From Beijerinckiaceae bacterium (GTDB lineage Bacteria; Bacteroidota; Bacteroidia; Chitinophagales; Chitinophagaceae), in the NCBI GenBank assembly GCA_903970475.1, contig CAJCIQ010000097.1:1-50616 (forward strand): a DNA stretch of 50,616 nucleotides, read 5' to 3'. Under the pieces are notes generated by a model. That model ran no database searches. It was not told where the DNA came from and was given only the letters and a program-made list of their open reading frames with translations. The position numbers and the translations under genes are program-made. This document shows, piece after piece, positions 7,891 through 16,640 of this stretch; position 1 is the first letter of the stretch; each line of letters opens with the position of its first letter.

Positions 7891-10794
7891 TTAATACTTA
7901 ACAAATGGACATATATTGTACTTAGAACCAACTGTCAGCTTGATCCAATACACGCCGGAAGCCAGCATGTTATTTCCGGTAATGCTTTGCAGGGTTACGG
8001 TTTGGGCATCACCAGCGCTCAGATAACCTAGGCTCACACTTCCCAGTTGCTGACCGACCATAGAAAATACGGTCAGCGTAGCGTTACCCGCATCCGGTAT
8101 GGCAATACTTACCTGAGCATCTGAGCCAACAACGGGATTAGGTAATACCTGAACTTTCAGGCTATCATCCCTATTACCCACACTGCTTACAGCCGTGACC
8201 AGGGAGATATTCTGGCTGGTGTACACGTGGTATTCTCCAGGCTGTAAGGTGATCGGTTGTGGAGAGCCCGTGGCAGCAATACTTGCTCCGGAGAAATAGT
8301 CATAATAAGTGCCTTGTGTAGGGAATGTAACATTACCCGTATTGGCTACCACGTCGAAATTTCCTATGGTGACAACACCCAGATCCTGTGCATTGACTAC
8401 CAGTGATTTGAAGGCTCCCGTCAAGGAGTAGGTGGTAGGAGCGGTTGCCAGGTCCGTGTATTTTCCTTTGAGGGCTAACATGCCCTGATACACATCATGC
8501 AGTTTTTTCCTGCTGGTATCTTGTAAGTAATCCCAACGGATTGGTTTTGGATCCGTCCTGCAAGTACCGGAAGGATCGACAGTACCGGAAGGGCACCAGT
8601 TAATGCTGTAGTCAAATCCCAACTCCCCAAACTCATTGAGCATTTTGGGTCCGGGCGCCATGGCCCAGAAAACAGTGGAGGCTGCATTACGGGCCAGGCC
8701 TGTCGCCGTGTCTTTTACCGTATAGGCGCCGCTGCTGTTACCATATTGCTCATTGTTATACACGAGTCTTTCGTCGTCATGGCTTTCCTGGTAAACGACC
8801 AGCCCTGGATTATTCCATCCACCCAAGGAACTATAGATGCTCCCCGTGATATCCCAGGTAGCCCCATCAGGAGCCGCCGTACTATACCCCATGGTTGCCT
8901 GGTTATAATTCGTATTGAGGTCTTCACCCCAGAGCATCATGCCATAATTGGCTTCTACGGATTGTTCCGAATTATCAGCGAACATTTCCAGGATGCAATA
9001 ACTGCCAGGAGAGGCTGCCTGCATTTGATTATAGATGGTATCCCAGATGATGACGCGACTACTGTCATAATTGCCCCAGGCGGTAACGTTACAATTGTTG
9101 CCTGTAGCATCGCAGGTATTGGTTTGGGTAAAGCCCTTGGCCAGGTCCCAGCGATATCCATCTACGTGATAATTGGTCAGCCAGTAATTGATGACCCTTT
9201 TAGTAAAGTCTTTCGTGGCAGCGCTTTCGTGGTTAAACTGATATCCAACATTATCAACATGGGTGGGATACTGGTTAAACCAGGGATTATTGGCAGCGGG
9301 TATGCTCAGGGCACTATTCCAGTACATCTGTACCATGGGAGAGCTTCCGAAGCTATGGTTCATAACCATGTCCATGATAACGGCCATACCTTGTGCATGG
9401 CAGGCATCTACAAATTGCTTTACCATGGTTGCGGTTCCATAGACCTTATCTGGAGCAAAGTAAAAGTTGGGATTGTATCCCCAGCTCACGGCACCCTCAA
9501 AATTGCAGATGGGCATGACTTCTACCGCATTTACCCCCAGGTGCTTCAGGTACAACAGGGTATCCATCAAACCTTGCCAGTTGCCCGCACTGGTAAAATC
9601 GGCCAACCACAATTCATAAATCATCAGGTTGGCCTTGGCAGGGCGTTGGAAACTGGTCACCTGCCAATTATAAGCGGGCTGTCCTGTCTGGATAATGCTG
9701 GCAAGGGTGCCGGAAGCTCCGGCAGGGAAGCTTTTCAGATTCGGATAGGTGGTGGAGGAAATCGAAGGGTCTACACTTTTATCCAATACCTTTTCGGTAT
9801 TGTAATCGGCCAGTTGGAGGGTATCATCAAAGACGTACTGATAAGCATATTCGGTCCCTGAGGTCAAGCCATTAATTTGGATCCAGAAGTAATTACTGTC
9901 CGGCGTCTGATTCATCTGGTAAGCCGTTTCCTGGGTCCAGTTATTGAAATCACCCACAACAACTGCCTTGTGCTTTAAAGGAGCATACACCACTAACACC
10001 ACCGAGGTATCACCTGCCAGGTAATTAATGCCCTCATTCATTCCAGTTGGGATGGGGGCCTGGGTGGTTGCTCCGGATACGAAAAAGTTAAGGGTATCCG
10101 ACACCGTTACGCCTGAGCTGGATGCAGTGGCTATCACTTGTTGATTACCCGTAGTATCAATGGTTAACGTACGGGCAACAGAGTCCGCGCCACTAGCGGA
10201 TCCCACCAAAGCGCCGTTATAGTATAACTGTATGCTGGCTGGCTGGTTGGTCAGGAATTTGACCGGTAAGGTGTCTCCCTTAACCAGGGTCAGTGCTGGC
10301 GCCGTGGGGGTATAAGTCGGTTGAAACGGAGGTTGGGTGAAGGCACCGGCTAGTCCGGTCCCATACACCTGCCAGTACATATCACTTCCATCGGCATTAC
10401 GCTGGACCAGGGATCCATCCGCATTTCTGAACAGGATGGCGACGCTGTGAATGGTTTGAGTACTAGGTACACCAAAGAAGGAGCGTATGTTATGGATGGT
10501 ATATTTCCAGACATTGGGCGCCACATAAGTGGCAGCCGCCGCGGGATCTGCTGTTCCCCACGTAAAAGGAACATCAAGCCAATCCGAGGAAGACGTACTG
10601 GCAGAAGTGATGACGCCTATGTGCACATAAACACCGGTATCCCCATAATTCAGTAATCCTTGATTTCCGGAGGCGCAATTTACGGTAATGGTAAGCGTAC
10701 TCGTATCCTGGGCGAAGTAAGGATTACCCGTCAGTAATTGAGCAGAGGCGCCGGTGCACGTCAGGAGCGCAATGAAGAAAAAACCCAGTCTCAT
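7891..10794 (-). CDS. Secreted GH13 alpha-amylase-family glucanase with T9SS tail
   Basis: A 967-aa exported starch-degrading enzyme. The signal peptide ends ASAQ (about 19). Residues about 25-148 form a beta-rich module that may bind starch. Residues about 250-345 form an early-set domain of CBM48 type (VVGDFNNW at 279-286). The GH13 barrel spans about 385-790. Visible catalytic landmarks are DMVMNH (475-480), VDGYRWD with nucleophile Asp550, ILEMF with acid/base Glu603, and ESHDDER with Asp673. Residues about 880-967 form a type IX secretion sorting domain (VLPNPVVG, then GVYWIKL), so the protein should pass the outer membrane to the surface or medium. It is first in line before susC and lies 233 nt after the regulator gene, with a regulator-type operator in that gap. 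The GH13 subfamily and bond specificity cannot be fixed by reading. Confidence 0.92.
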   Translation of the reverse strand: MRLGFFFIALLTCTGASAQLLTGNPYFAQDTSTLTITVNCASGNQGLLNYGDTGVYVHIGVITSASTSSSDWLDVPFTWGTADPAAAATYVAPNVWKYTIHNIRSFFGVPSTQTIHSVAILFRNADGSLVQRNADGSDMYWQVYGTGLAGAFTQPPFQPTYTPTAPALTLVKGDTLPVKFLTNQPASIQLYYNGALVGSASGADSVARTLTIDTTGNQQVIATASSSGVTVSDTLNFFVSGATTQAPIPTGMNEGINYLAGDTSVVLVVYAPLKHKAVVVGDFNNWTQETAYQMNQTPDSNYFWIQINGLTSGTEYAYQYVFDDTLQLADYNTEKVLDKSVDPSISSTTYPNLKSFPAGASGTLASIIQTGQPAYNWQVTSFQRPAKANLMIYELWLADFTSAGNWQGLMDTLLYLKHLGVNAVEVMPICNFEGAVSWGYNPNFYFAPDKVYGTATMVKQFVDACHAQGMAVIMDMVMNHSFGSSPMVQMYWNSALSIPAANNPWFNQYPTHVDNVGYQFNHESAATKDFTKRVINYWLTNYHVDGYRWDLAKGFTQTNTCDATGNNCNVTAWGNYDSSRVIIWDTIYNQMQAASPGSYCILEMFADNSEQSVEANYGMMLWGEDLNTNYNQATMGYSTAAPDGATWDITGSIYSSLGGWNNPGLVVYQESHDDERLVYNNEQYGNSSGAYTVKDTATGLARNAASTVFWAMAPGPKMLNEFGELGFDYSINWCPSGTVDPSGTCRTDPKPIRWDYLQDTSRKKLHDVYQGMLALKGKYTDLATAPTTYSLTGAFKSLVVNAQDLGVVTIGNFDVVANTGNVTFPTQGTYYDYFSGASIAATGSPQPITLQPGEYHVYTSQNISLVTAVSSVGNRDDSLKVQVLPNPVVGSDAQVSIAIPDAGNATLTVFSMVGQQLGSVSLGYLSAGDAQTVTLQSITGNNMLASGVYWIKLTVGSKYNICPFVKY

Positions 10795-10874
10795 AAGTTC
10801 ATCCCCGAGTTGGAACTGTGTGGTGAATCAAATCTTTGTGTCGATGAGTATCAGGATTGAAGCATGCAGAAATC

Positions 10875-10886
10875 ACGAACGTTCGT
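10875..10886. promoter_or_regulatory. 12-bp palindrome upstream of the amylase gene
   Basis: ACGAACGTTCGT is a perfect palindrome 81 nt upstream of the amylase ATG. It shares the core AACGTT with the palindrome before susC. A LacI-like operator is possible, but a chance palindrome cannot be excluded. Confidence 0.3.
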
Positions 10887-10986
10887 AATCTATCTTCGTC
10901 TTTTCTTAAAGGAGGTTGGCTGGAAGCTCTCTCATAAGCGTTTTGCTACGTCTTTTCATTCAGCAAGCTACAATCGAATACAAAAA

Positions 10987-11003
10987 TGTGTATTTTTTAC
11001 ACA
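10987..11003. promoter_or_regulatory. Operator candidate 1 for the Nudix-type regulator
   Basis: TGTGTA-N5-TACACA, a perfect 17-bp inverted repeat in an AT-rich stretch between the regulator stop and the amylase gene. The same 6-5-6 pattern occurs at 11816-11832 upstream of the regulator. It overlaps a promoter-like CATTTTTG on the minus strand (10981-10988). Presence in both control regions of one locus suggests the regulator binds here. Confidence 0.6.
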
Positions 11004-11027
11004 ATATAAAAATATATTTTTCCTGCC

Positions 11028-11765
11028 CTAAAAGTCAATCCCAAACCACTTTTTCTGATTTTTCTGGTATTTCTCAAAATTGAATTTGTACAATTTCCCT
11101 GGTCTATGGGGTACGTCGACCTCATATTCCTCTGTATCGATCAAAAAGTCCATGGAGAAGAATTTCTTGCGGAAATTTCTCCTGTCCAGCTTAATATCCA
11201 GGATAGCCTCATAGAGATTTTGCAATTCCCTTAGGGAAAACTTATCAGGAAGTAGGTTAAATCCCAGGGGGTGTTCCTGAATCCTTCTTTGCAACCTTTG
11301 ATAACATACATCCAGGATCATTTTATGGTCAAATCCCATTTGCTGTATGGTTTTGAGGTTATGCCAGTGGACTTCATTATCCAGCCGCCTCAGTTGGTGA
11401 TGGCGGATATTAATAAGGGAATAATAGGCGGCGGTGACCACTCTTCCCCCTGGATGCCGATCGGGGGTACTGAATGTCTGCACCTCTTCCAGAAATATGT
11501 TTTTGAGTCCTGTGCGCTCCCTGAGTACGCGGTATGCGGCATCCCCCAATTCTTCATTGCTGTGTACCACGTCCCCCAACAAGGTCCATAGCCCATGATA
11601 AGCCTGAAGGTCGCTCCTGATCAGGAGCACTTTGAGTTCATTTTCTTCAAAACCAAAAATGACACAATCCACAGTGAGAGCGGTTCTGGGGTAAGAAGAC
11701 ACCAGCTCGGCGGCATCCTGAATTAGGGTCCCCTTTTCTTCAATTAAAGGCAAGCTCCTGTTCAT
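11028..11765 (-). CDS. Nudix-fold transcriptional regulator (NrtR/AraR-like)
   Basis: A 245-aa protein with an N-terminal Nudix fold (about 25-140) and a C-terminal winged-helix region (about 165-245, with SLRELQNLYEAIL and RRNFRKKFF). This is the architecture of NrtR-family regulators, whose Nudix domain binds a ligand. The Nudix box region (GDVVHSNEELGDAAYRVLRE plus RTGL) lacks the canonical RE..EE glutamates (it reads RVLRER), so hydrolysis is unlikely and ligand sensing likely. In Bacteroidota the family includes the arabinose regulator AraR; here the neighbours point to starch or its breakdown sugars. I start at ATG 11763-11765 because the upstream in-frame codon (11805-11807) is TTG and the -7 promoter element lies between them. 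A 17-bp inverted repeat sits upstream, suggesting autoregulation. Confidence 0.8.
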   Translation of the reverse strand: MNRSLPLIEEKGTLIQDAAELVSSYPRTALTVDCVIFGFEENELKVLLIRSDLQAYHGLWTLLGDVVHSNEELGDAAYRVLRERTGLKNIFLEEVQTFSTPDRHPGGRVVTAAYYSLINIRHHQLRRLDNEVHWHNLKTIQQMGFDHKMILDVCYQRLQRRIQEHPLGFNLLPDKFSLRELQNLYEAILDIKLDRRNFRKKFFSMDFLIDTEEYEVDVPHRPGKLYKFNFEKYQKNQKKWFGIDF

Positions 11766-11794
11766 AAGCAAACAATTTGTCAGTGCAATCAGGG

Positions 11795-11802
11795 CAAATC
11801 TA
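11795..11802 (-). promoter_or_regulatory. -7 promoter element of the regulator gene
   Basis: TAGATTTG matches the Bacteroidota -7 consensus TAnnTTTG, 29 nt before the chosen start of the Nudix-type regulator. No clear TTTG lies 19 nt further upstream; that position is occupied by the 17-bp inverted repeat. Confidence 0.5.
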
Positions 11803-11815
11803 TACAAAAAATCAT

Positions 11816-11832
11816 TGTGTAATCTTTACACA
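11816..11832. promoter_or_regulatory. Operator candidate 2 for the Nudix-type regulator
   Basis: TGTGTA-N5-TACACA, a perfect 17-bp inverted repeat that differs from the one at 10987-11003 only in its five central bases. It covers the -33 region of the regulator promoter and lies 74 nt before the ligA start on the other strand. Confidence 0.6.
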
Positions 11833-11906
11833 TTAAAAAAAGTGAATAAAAGGGCCATAACTTCATGGCTATATTGCATTTTACGGTCTCAAAGTATGCT
11901 CCCCGA

Positions 11907-14036
11907 ATGAATAACCTCAGATATTATACTGAGCTAACCAGCTCCTTGTCCAGACTAGCCGCCGAAGGGAAGGTTCCCTTTGCCGAAATTGACGCCCTGA
12001 GGGACGTTTTACGTTTCCATGAACATCGGTACCAGATCCTGAATGATCCCTTGATTGCCGATGTAGAGTACGATCAACTTTTTAAGGCCTTAGAGAAACT
12101 CGAAAAAGAGCATCCCGAAAGCATAAGGCCGGATTCACCCACCCAAAGAGTGGCCACCGGATTATCCAAGGATTTTCCCACCGTTGCTCACCTGGTCCCC
12201 ATGCTTTCATTGGAGAACTCTTACGATGCCGATGACTTGCTGGACTGGGACAGGAAAGCCAGGGAACTCACCGGATTATCAGAATTGGCTTACTGCGTGG
12301 AACCTAAATTCGATGGGGCAAGCATCTCTTTGATTTATGAAGGGGATCTGCTGACCAGGGGAGCCACCAGGGGAGATGGGGTACAGGGTGACGACATCAC
12401 GGTGAATATCCGACAGATAAGGTCTGTGCCTTTAAGGGCTTCTTTTTCCCGCTATGGGATAAACCAGATAGAGATTCGTGGAGAAGTACTGATCAATAAA
12501 AGCAATTTCGCTAAATACAATGCCCAACTGGCCGAGAGCAATCTACCTCCTATGGCCAATCCCAGGAATGCCGCCGCGGGTAGCCTTCGTATGAAAGACC
12601 CTAAAGAAGTCAGCAAACGGAATCTGGAAGCCTTCCTATATCACGTTAGCTACTACACCATAGTCGGAGAAGCAATAACGCCGGGGGCAGCCGTTGGCTT
12701 ACCCGAAAGCACCGTCCATGATGCGCCGCATACGCATTCCGGCATGTTGGATATGTTGTGGGATTTGGGTTTTCGTAGTCCAAAACAAGAAAGACGTGTA
12801 TTCAATGGCATAGCCGAAGTAATCAAGTATTGTCATGAGTTTGAGGAGAACAGGGATAATCTCCCCTATGAGATCGATGGAATGGTTATTAAGGTAGACG
12901 ACCTTGGCTTACAAGATAAAATGGGTATGACCACCCACCATCCACGCTGGGCGATTGCCTATAAATTTAAAGCCAGGCAAGCGACCTCAAAACTCCGGAA
13001 AGTGGAATTTCAGGTTGGCAGGACAGGATCCATAACGCCAGTAGCCAAAATTGATCCTGTACCCATCGGTGGGGTAACCGTCAGTTCCGTTTCGCTTTTC
13101 AATGAAGAAGTAGTTAGGGATAAAGACCTCAAAATCGGAGATACGGTATTGGTGGAAAGGGCCGGCGACGTCATCCCCTATATTGTACGCAGTCAGCCCG
13201 AGGTGCGGACAGGCGAAGAGGAAGACATTATTTTCCCCACCCACTGCCCTGTATGCAGTGATGCGCTTTTTAAACCGGAAGGGGAAGCCGTCTGGCGTTG
13301 TATTAACATCAACTGTCCGGCACAGGTGGTGGAACGGATAATTCATTTCGTATCCAAAGATGCGATGGACATCCGCAGCCTGGGAGAAGCCAATGTGCGC
13401 AGGTTTTATGAAGCAGGCTGGTTAAAGGATGTTCCGGGTATCTATACATTACCCTTTGACCAGTTCAGTTCTCTGGAAGGGTTTGGCAAAAAATCCATCA
13501 CCAACCTTCAATCTGCCATCGAGGCCAGTAAAACCCAGCCCTTACACCGGCTCATATTTGCCCTGGGTATACGATACGTGGGTGAAACGACCGCAAAGAC
13601 CCTGGCCCAGACCGTAGACCATATTTTGGATTTTACGGAATGGCGCCTGGAGCAATTATTGACCTTGGAGGACGTGGGTCCTAAAGTAGCGGGCAGCATC
13701 TATCAATTCTTCCATAATGAAGACAACCTCCACATGCTCCGGGAGTTGGAGAAACTTGGTCTTACCTTAAAACGAAGTCAACCGGAAAACATACCAGGTG
13801 GTGGTAGCCTAAAAGACCAGAGCTTCCTTTTTACCGGAACACTGAGCCGGATGACCCGAAGCGAAGCCGAAGCGTTGGTAGAACAACAAGGAGGCAAGAT
13901 ACTGGGCAGCGTTAGCTCCAAACTAAATTTTCTGGTAGTCGGTGAGGACGCGGGTTCCAAATTGGAAAAGGCAAAAAAAATTACAAGTATCCGCATTTTA
14001 ACGGAGGACGCCTTTTTGGATATGGTTAGTAAGTAG
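11907..14036 (+). CDS. ligA: NAD-dependent DNA ligase LigA
   Basis: A 709-aa ligase that seals nicks in replication and repair using NAD+. Numbered from the chosen start, the Ia domain carries the D-P..D.EYD pattern near 46-56. The adenylation motif KFDG gives nucleophile Lys134, and the OB fold region contains GRTGSITPVAK. A four-cysteine zinc finger (CPVC ... CININC) follows near residues 440-465, then helix-hairpin-helix repeats and a C-terminal BRCT domain (FLFTGTLSRMTRSEAE). An in-frame ATG at 11865 would add 14 residues that do not look like LigA; ATG at 11907 gives the usual start just before the Ia helix. It is transcribed away from the starch regulator. Confidence 0.97.
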   Translation: MNNLRYYTELTSSLSRLAAEGKVPFAEIDALRDVLRFHEHRYQILNDPLIADVEYDQLFKALEKLEKEHPESIRPDSPTQRVATGLSKDFPTVAHLVPMLSLENSYDADDLLDWDRKARELTGLSELAYCVEPKFDGASISLIYEGDLLTRGATRGDGVQGDDITVNIRQIRSVPLRASFSRYGINQIEIRGEVLINKSNFAKYNAQLAESNLPPMANPRNAAAGSLRMKDPKEVSKRNLEAFLYHVSYYTIVGEAITPGAAVGLPESTVHDAPHTHSGMLDMLWDLGFRSPKQERRVFNGIAEVIKYCHEFEENRDNLPYEIDGMVIKVDDLGLQDKMGMTTHHPRWAIAYKFKARQATSKLRKVEFQVGRTGSITPVAKIDPVPIGGVTVSSVSLFNEEVVRDKDLKIGDTVLVERAGDVIPYIVRSQPEVRTGEEEDIIFPTHCPVCSDALFKPEGEAVWRCININCPAQVVERIIHFVSKDAMDIRSLGEANVRRFYEAGWLKDVPGIYTLPFDQFSSLEGFGKKSITNLQSAIEASKTQPLHRLIFALGIRYVGETTAKTLAQTVDHILDFTEWRLEQLLTLEDVGPKVAGSIYQFFHNEDNLHMLRELEKLGLTLKRSQPENIPGGGSLKDQSFLFTGTLSRMTRSEAEALVEQQGGKILGSVSSKLNFLVVGEDAGSKLEKAKKITSIRILTEDAFLDMVSK

Positions 14037-14098
14037 GGTTCCTTAACGCTTGCAAGTACAAAAAGCGATTTGTAACTTTAAGTAGAAAACCTGTCCTC

Positions 14099-14668
14099 AT
14101 GGTCAAAAAGATTCCAGGCGAAATTTGGAAGCCATTACAATTCATCGGGTGGAAAGATATGCGCAAGAAATACGCAATCTCCAACCTGGGCAGGGCGTGC
14201 AGCTATACAGAAACCTTTGAAGACGGCCAATTACTGAATGGTTCTCTCACCACTGGTTACCGCACACTCAACCTGCACCGGCCCGGTAACAAGGGAACGA
14301 TTTACATTCACCGCGAAGTTGCCCGTTTGTTTCATGCAAAACCCTCCAGCAGACATCGTTTCGTGATTCACGTAAACCACAATAAGCTGGACAATAGTGC
14401 AAAGAACCTACGCTGGGCCACTTTAGAAGAGATGAGTGCTCATCAGCAATTCAGCCCCGACAAGATTGCCTATAAAGAAAGGCAAAGAGAAAAGGCAGCT
14501 CATTCCAAAGGACTGAAGCTTACTGTTTCTCAGGTAAAAAGGATCAAGCGTACCTTGTCTGACCCCTATCGTAAGTACACGTACAGGCAACTGGCCACCA
14601 AATATGGAGTCAGCGAAATGACGTTATACCGCATACGTAGTGGAGAAAACTGGAGTGGTGTGGAGTAA
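14099..14668 (+). CDS. HNH endonuclease-like protein with NUMOD4-type N-terminus
   Basis: A 189-aa protein. The N-terminus (about 8-45: EIWKPLQFIGWKD then YAISNLGRACS) matches the NUMOD4 DNA-binding motif. The middle holds an HNH core (HREVARLF at 71-78, then VNHNKLDNSAKNLRWAT at 92-108). The C-terminus (about 140-185) looks like a helix-turn-helix (YRQLATKYGVSEMTLYRI). This arrangement is typical of phage-borne or free-standing homing-type nucleases. It lies 62 nt after ligA and is followed at once by a DUF2461 gene. No intron, intein or other phage gene is visible nearby, so it is probably a stand-alone mobile gene or a domesticated one. Confidence 0.8.
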   Translation: MVKKIPGEIWKPLQFIGWKDMRKKYAISNLGRACSYTETFEDGQLLNGSLTTGYRTLNLHRPGNKGTIYIHREVARLFHAKPSSRHRFVIHVNHNKLDNSAKNLRWATLEEMSAHQQFSPDKIAYKERQREKAAHSKGLKLTVSQVKRIKRTLSDPYRKYTYRQLATKYGVSEMTLYRIRSGENWSGVE

Positions 14669-14675
14669 CATGTCC

Positions 14676-14683
14676 TATATTTG
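14676..14683 (+). promoter_or_regulatory. -7 promoter element close to the DUF2461 start
   Basis: TATATTTG fits TAnnTTTG and ends 6 nt before the ATG, implying a near-leaderless transcript. No good -33 element is visible. Confidence 0.4.
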
Positions 14684-14689
14684 GGCATT

Positions 14690-15364
14690 ATGCTTCAGAC
14701 TTCCACGCTAAAATTTTTACAGCAACTTAGCAAACACAACGATAAGACCTGGTTCGACGCCCATAGGGATGCTTACGAATCGGCAAAGCAGGATTTTAGC
14801 TCTTTCGTTCAAGCCATCCTGGATGCGCATTCCATCAAAGATGAGGACCTGAGAACTTTAAAAGCAAAAGACTGTATTTTCCGCATCAACCGGGACATCC
14901 GTTTCTCCAAGAATAAGTCCCCATATAAAAATAACTTCGGCGCCTCCCTGGACCGGGGGGGAAAGAAATCCATATTTGCCGGATACTACCTTCAGATACA
15001 ACCCGGTGATCAAAGCTTTTTGGGCGGAGGTTTATGGATGCCCGAAGCACCTGAATTGAAAAAAATCCGACAGGAAATAGACTACTCCTGGGATGAGTTC
15101 GGAAAAATTCTTTCCAACAAGTCTTTTAAAAGTACCTATGGGGATATCCTTAAAGGAGAATACAGCCTCCAAACCATACCGAAAGGCTACGAAAAGGATA
15201 ATCCCGCAGCTGAATACTTAAAACTTAAAAGCTTTATTGCGCTCCGTTACTTAACGGATGAAGAAGTTACTTCCAAATCCTTCCTCAAAACTACTTTGAA
15301 GGCCTTCGAAAGCCTCCAGCCTCTACTTAATTTTTTGAACAGGGCGCTGGATCATGAAGAATAG
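14690..15364 (+). CDS. DUF2461 family protein
   Basis: A 224-aa cytoplasmic protein of the DUF2461 (TIGR02453) family of unknown function. Visible family features are L.FL..L..HN.K.WFD..R at the N-terminus, DCIFRINRDIRFSKNKSPYK in the middle and YLQIQPG...GGGLWMPEA. I start at ATG 14690; the in-frame TTG at 14681 is less likely. A -7 element TATATTTG at 14676-14683 lies only 6 nt before the ATG, which would give a very short or absent 5' leader. Confidence 0.85.
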   Translation: MLQTSTLKFLQQLSKHNDKTWFDAHRDAYESAKQDFSSFVQAILDAHSIKDEDLRTLKAKDCIFRINRDIRFSKNKSPYKNNFGASLDRGGKKSIFAGYYLQIQPGDQSFLGGGLWMPEAPELKKIRQEIDYSWDEFGKILSNKSFKSTYGDILKGEYSLQTIPKGYEKDNPAAEYLKLKSFIALRYLTDEEVTSKSFLKTTLKAFESLQPLLNFLNRALDHEE

Positions 15365-15457
15365 GGTCATAGGTTAGCAAACAAAACGTATGATCATGGC
15401 GCCCAGGTCCCGTCAGCCGGAGCGCCGGAAAACTAATTTTCCATTGGTGCCGCAAGA

Positions 15458-16447
15458 TTACAACCAGCCCTTGCCCGCCAGAAACTCTGCGATCTGCACG
15501 GCGTTGGTAGCCGCACCCTTGCGCAGGTTATCAGAAACGATCCAAAGGTTGAGCGTATTGGGGTTTGATGCGTCCCTACGGATACGACCGACAAATACTT
15601 CATCCTTTTCGTGCGCCGTCAGGGGCATTGGATAGACCGCATTGGCCGTATCATCGGTTACTTCTACACCGGGGGCTTCTGTGAGCAAACGCCTTACTTC
15701 GGCCAGGTCAAAATCTTTTGCAAACTCAACATTGACGGCTTCGCTATGGCCTCCGATCACGGGTATACGCACCGTAGTGGATGTCACACGAATGCTGTCA
15801 TCTCTCATGATTTTACGGGTCTCATTGACCATCTTCATTTCTTCTTTGGTGTAGCCATTGTCCAGGAATACGTCGATCTGTGGAATGGCATTGAGGTCAA
15901 TGGGATATTTGTAAGCCATTTCTCCTTGCTTTCCTTCCCTTTCATTATTGAGTTGGGTTACCGCTTTTACACCGGTGCCGGTTACACTCTGATAGGTAGA
16001 AACGACAATCCTTTTGATAGTATAGGCTTTATGCAGTGGATTCAAAGCCACTACCATCTGAATGGTAGAGCAATTGGGATTGGCAATGATTTTGTCGGCC
16101 GGAGTTAATGCGTCGGCATTGATTTCAGGGACCACTAATTTCTTGGTAGGGTCCATACGCCATGCAGAAGAATTATCAATTACCGTGATGCCGGCCTCGG
16201 CAAACTTGGGCGCCCATTCCAGGGAAGTGCTCCCCCCGGCAGAAAAGATGGCCACGTTTGGCTTTGCCTTTATGGCATCTTCCATGGACACTACCTTATA
16301 GGGCTTGTCCTTGAAAATGACTTCTTTTCCTACACTTTTTGCAGAGGCAACAGGAAGGAGTTCATCTACTGGAAATTGGCGTTCTGCCAGGACTTGTAAC
16401 ATTTTGGTACCCACCAATCCGGTGGCACCGACCACGGCAACTTTCAT
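15458..16447 (-). CDS. asd: Aspartate-semialdehyde dehydrogenase
   Basis: A 329-aa NADP-dependent enzyme that reduces aspartyl phosphate to aspartate semialdehyde, feeding lysine (diaminopimelate), threonine and methionine synthesis. The N-terminal Rossmann motif is VAVVGATGLVG (3-13). The active-site cysteine lies in NPNCSTIQ (Cys126) and the catalytic histidine in GGHSEAV (His234). Length and motifs fit the family with nothing missing. It is converging with the DUF2461 gene (93-nt gap) and is separated from the kinase gene upstream by an intrinsic terminator. Confidence 0.97.
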   Translation of the reverse strand: MKVAVVGATGLVGTKMLQVLAERQFPVDELLPVASAKSVGKEVIFKDKPYKVVSMEDAIKAKPNVAIFSAGGSTSLEWAPKFAEAGITVIDNSSAWRMDPTKKLVVPEINADALTPADKIIANPNCSTIQMVVALNPLHKAYTIKRIVVSTYQSVTGTGVKAVTQLNNEREGKQGEMAYKYPIDLNAIPQIDVFLDNGYTKEEMKMVNETRKIMRDDSIRVTSTTVRIPVIGGHSEAVNVEFAKDFDLAEVRRLLTEAPGVEVTDDTANAVYPMPLTAHEKDEVFVGRIRRDASNPNTLNLWIVSDNLRKGAATNAVQIAEFLAGKGWL

Positions 16448-16479
16448 TTTTGTTTGTCTTTATGGTTTTAATTTCAGTG

Positions 16480-16515
16480 TAAAAAGAAAAAGCCTTCCCG
16501 GTTGGGGGAAGGCTT
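16480..16515 (-). terminator. Intrinsic terminator after the PfkB kinase gene
   Basis: A perfect 10-bp stem (16490-16499 with 16506-16515) with a 6-nt loop is followed on the minus strand by TTTTTCTTTTT. It lies 126 nt beyond the kinase stop and just before the asd gene, so asd needs its own promoter. Confidence 0.8.
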
Positions 16516-16640
16516 GTAATATGGTTTGTAAAGTTTACAAAGTGCTACACACCTTCCCCGGATAAGGGATGCTTCATTGTGCACTTAATATACTTTATCA
16601 TCATTTTCATAACGGGGATAAAGGTAGGGGTTGATGATGA

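Noticed and set aside
8746-9861. A 371-codon plus-strand open frame opposite the amylase gene
   Set aside because: It is fully antisense to a well-supported GH13 gene, has no signal, domain or motif, and its composition follows from the codon use of the other strand.
10905-10920. Perfect Shine-Dalgarno-like AAAGGAGGT on the plus strand
   Set aside because: No start codon and no open frame follow at a suitable distance.
11865-11906. ATG 14 codons before the chosen ligA start
   Set aside because: The extra residues (MAILHFTVSKYAPR) do not resemble LigA N-termini; the later ATG leads directly into the Ia domain. Not fully excluded.
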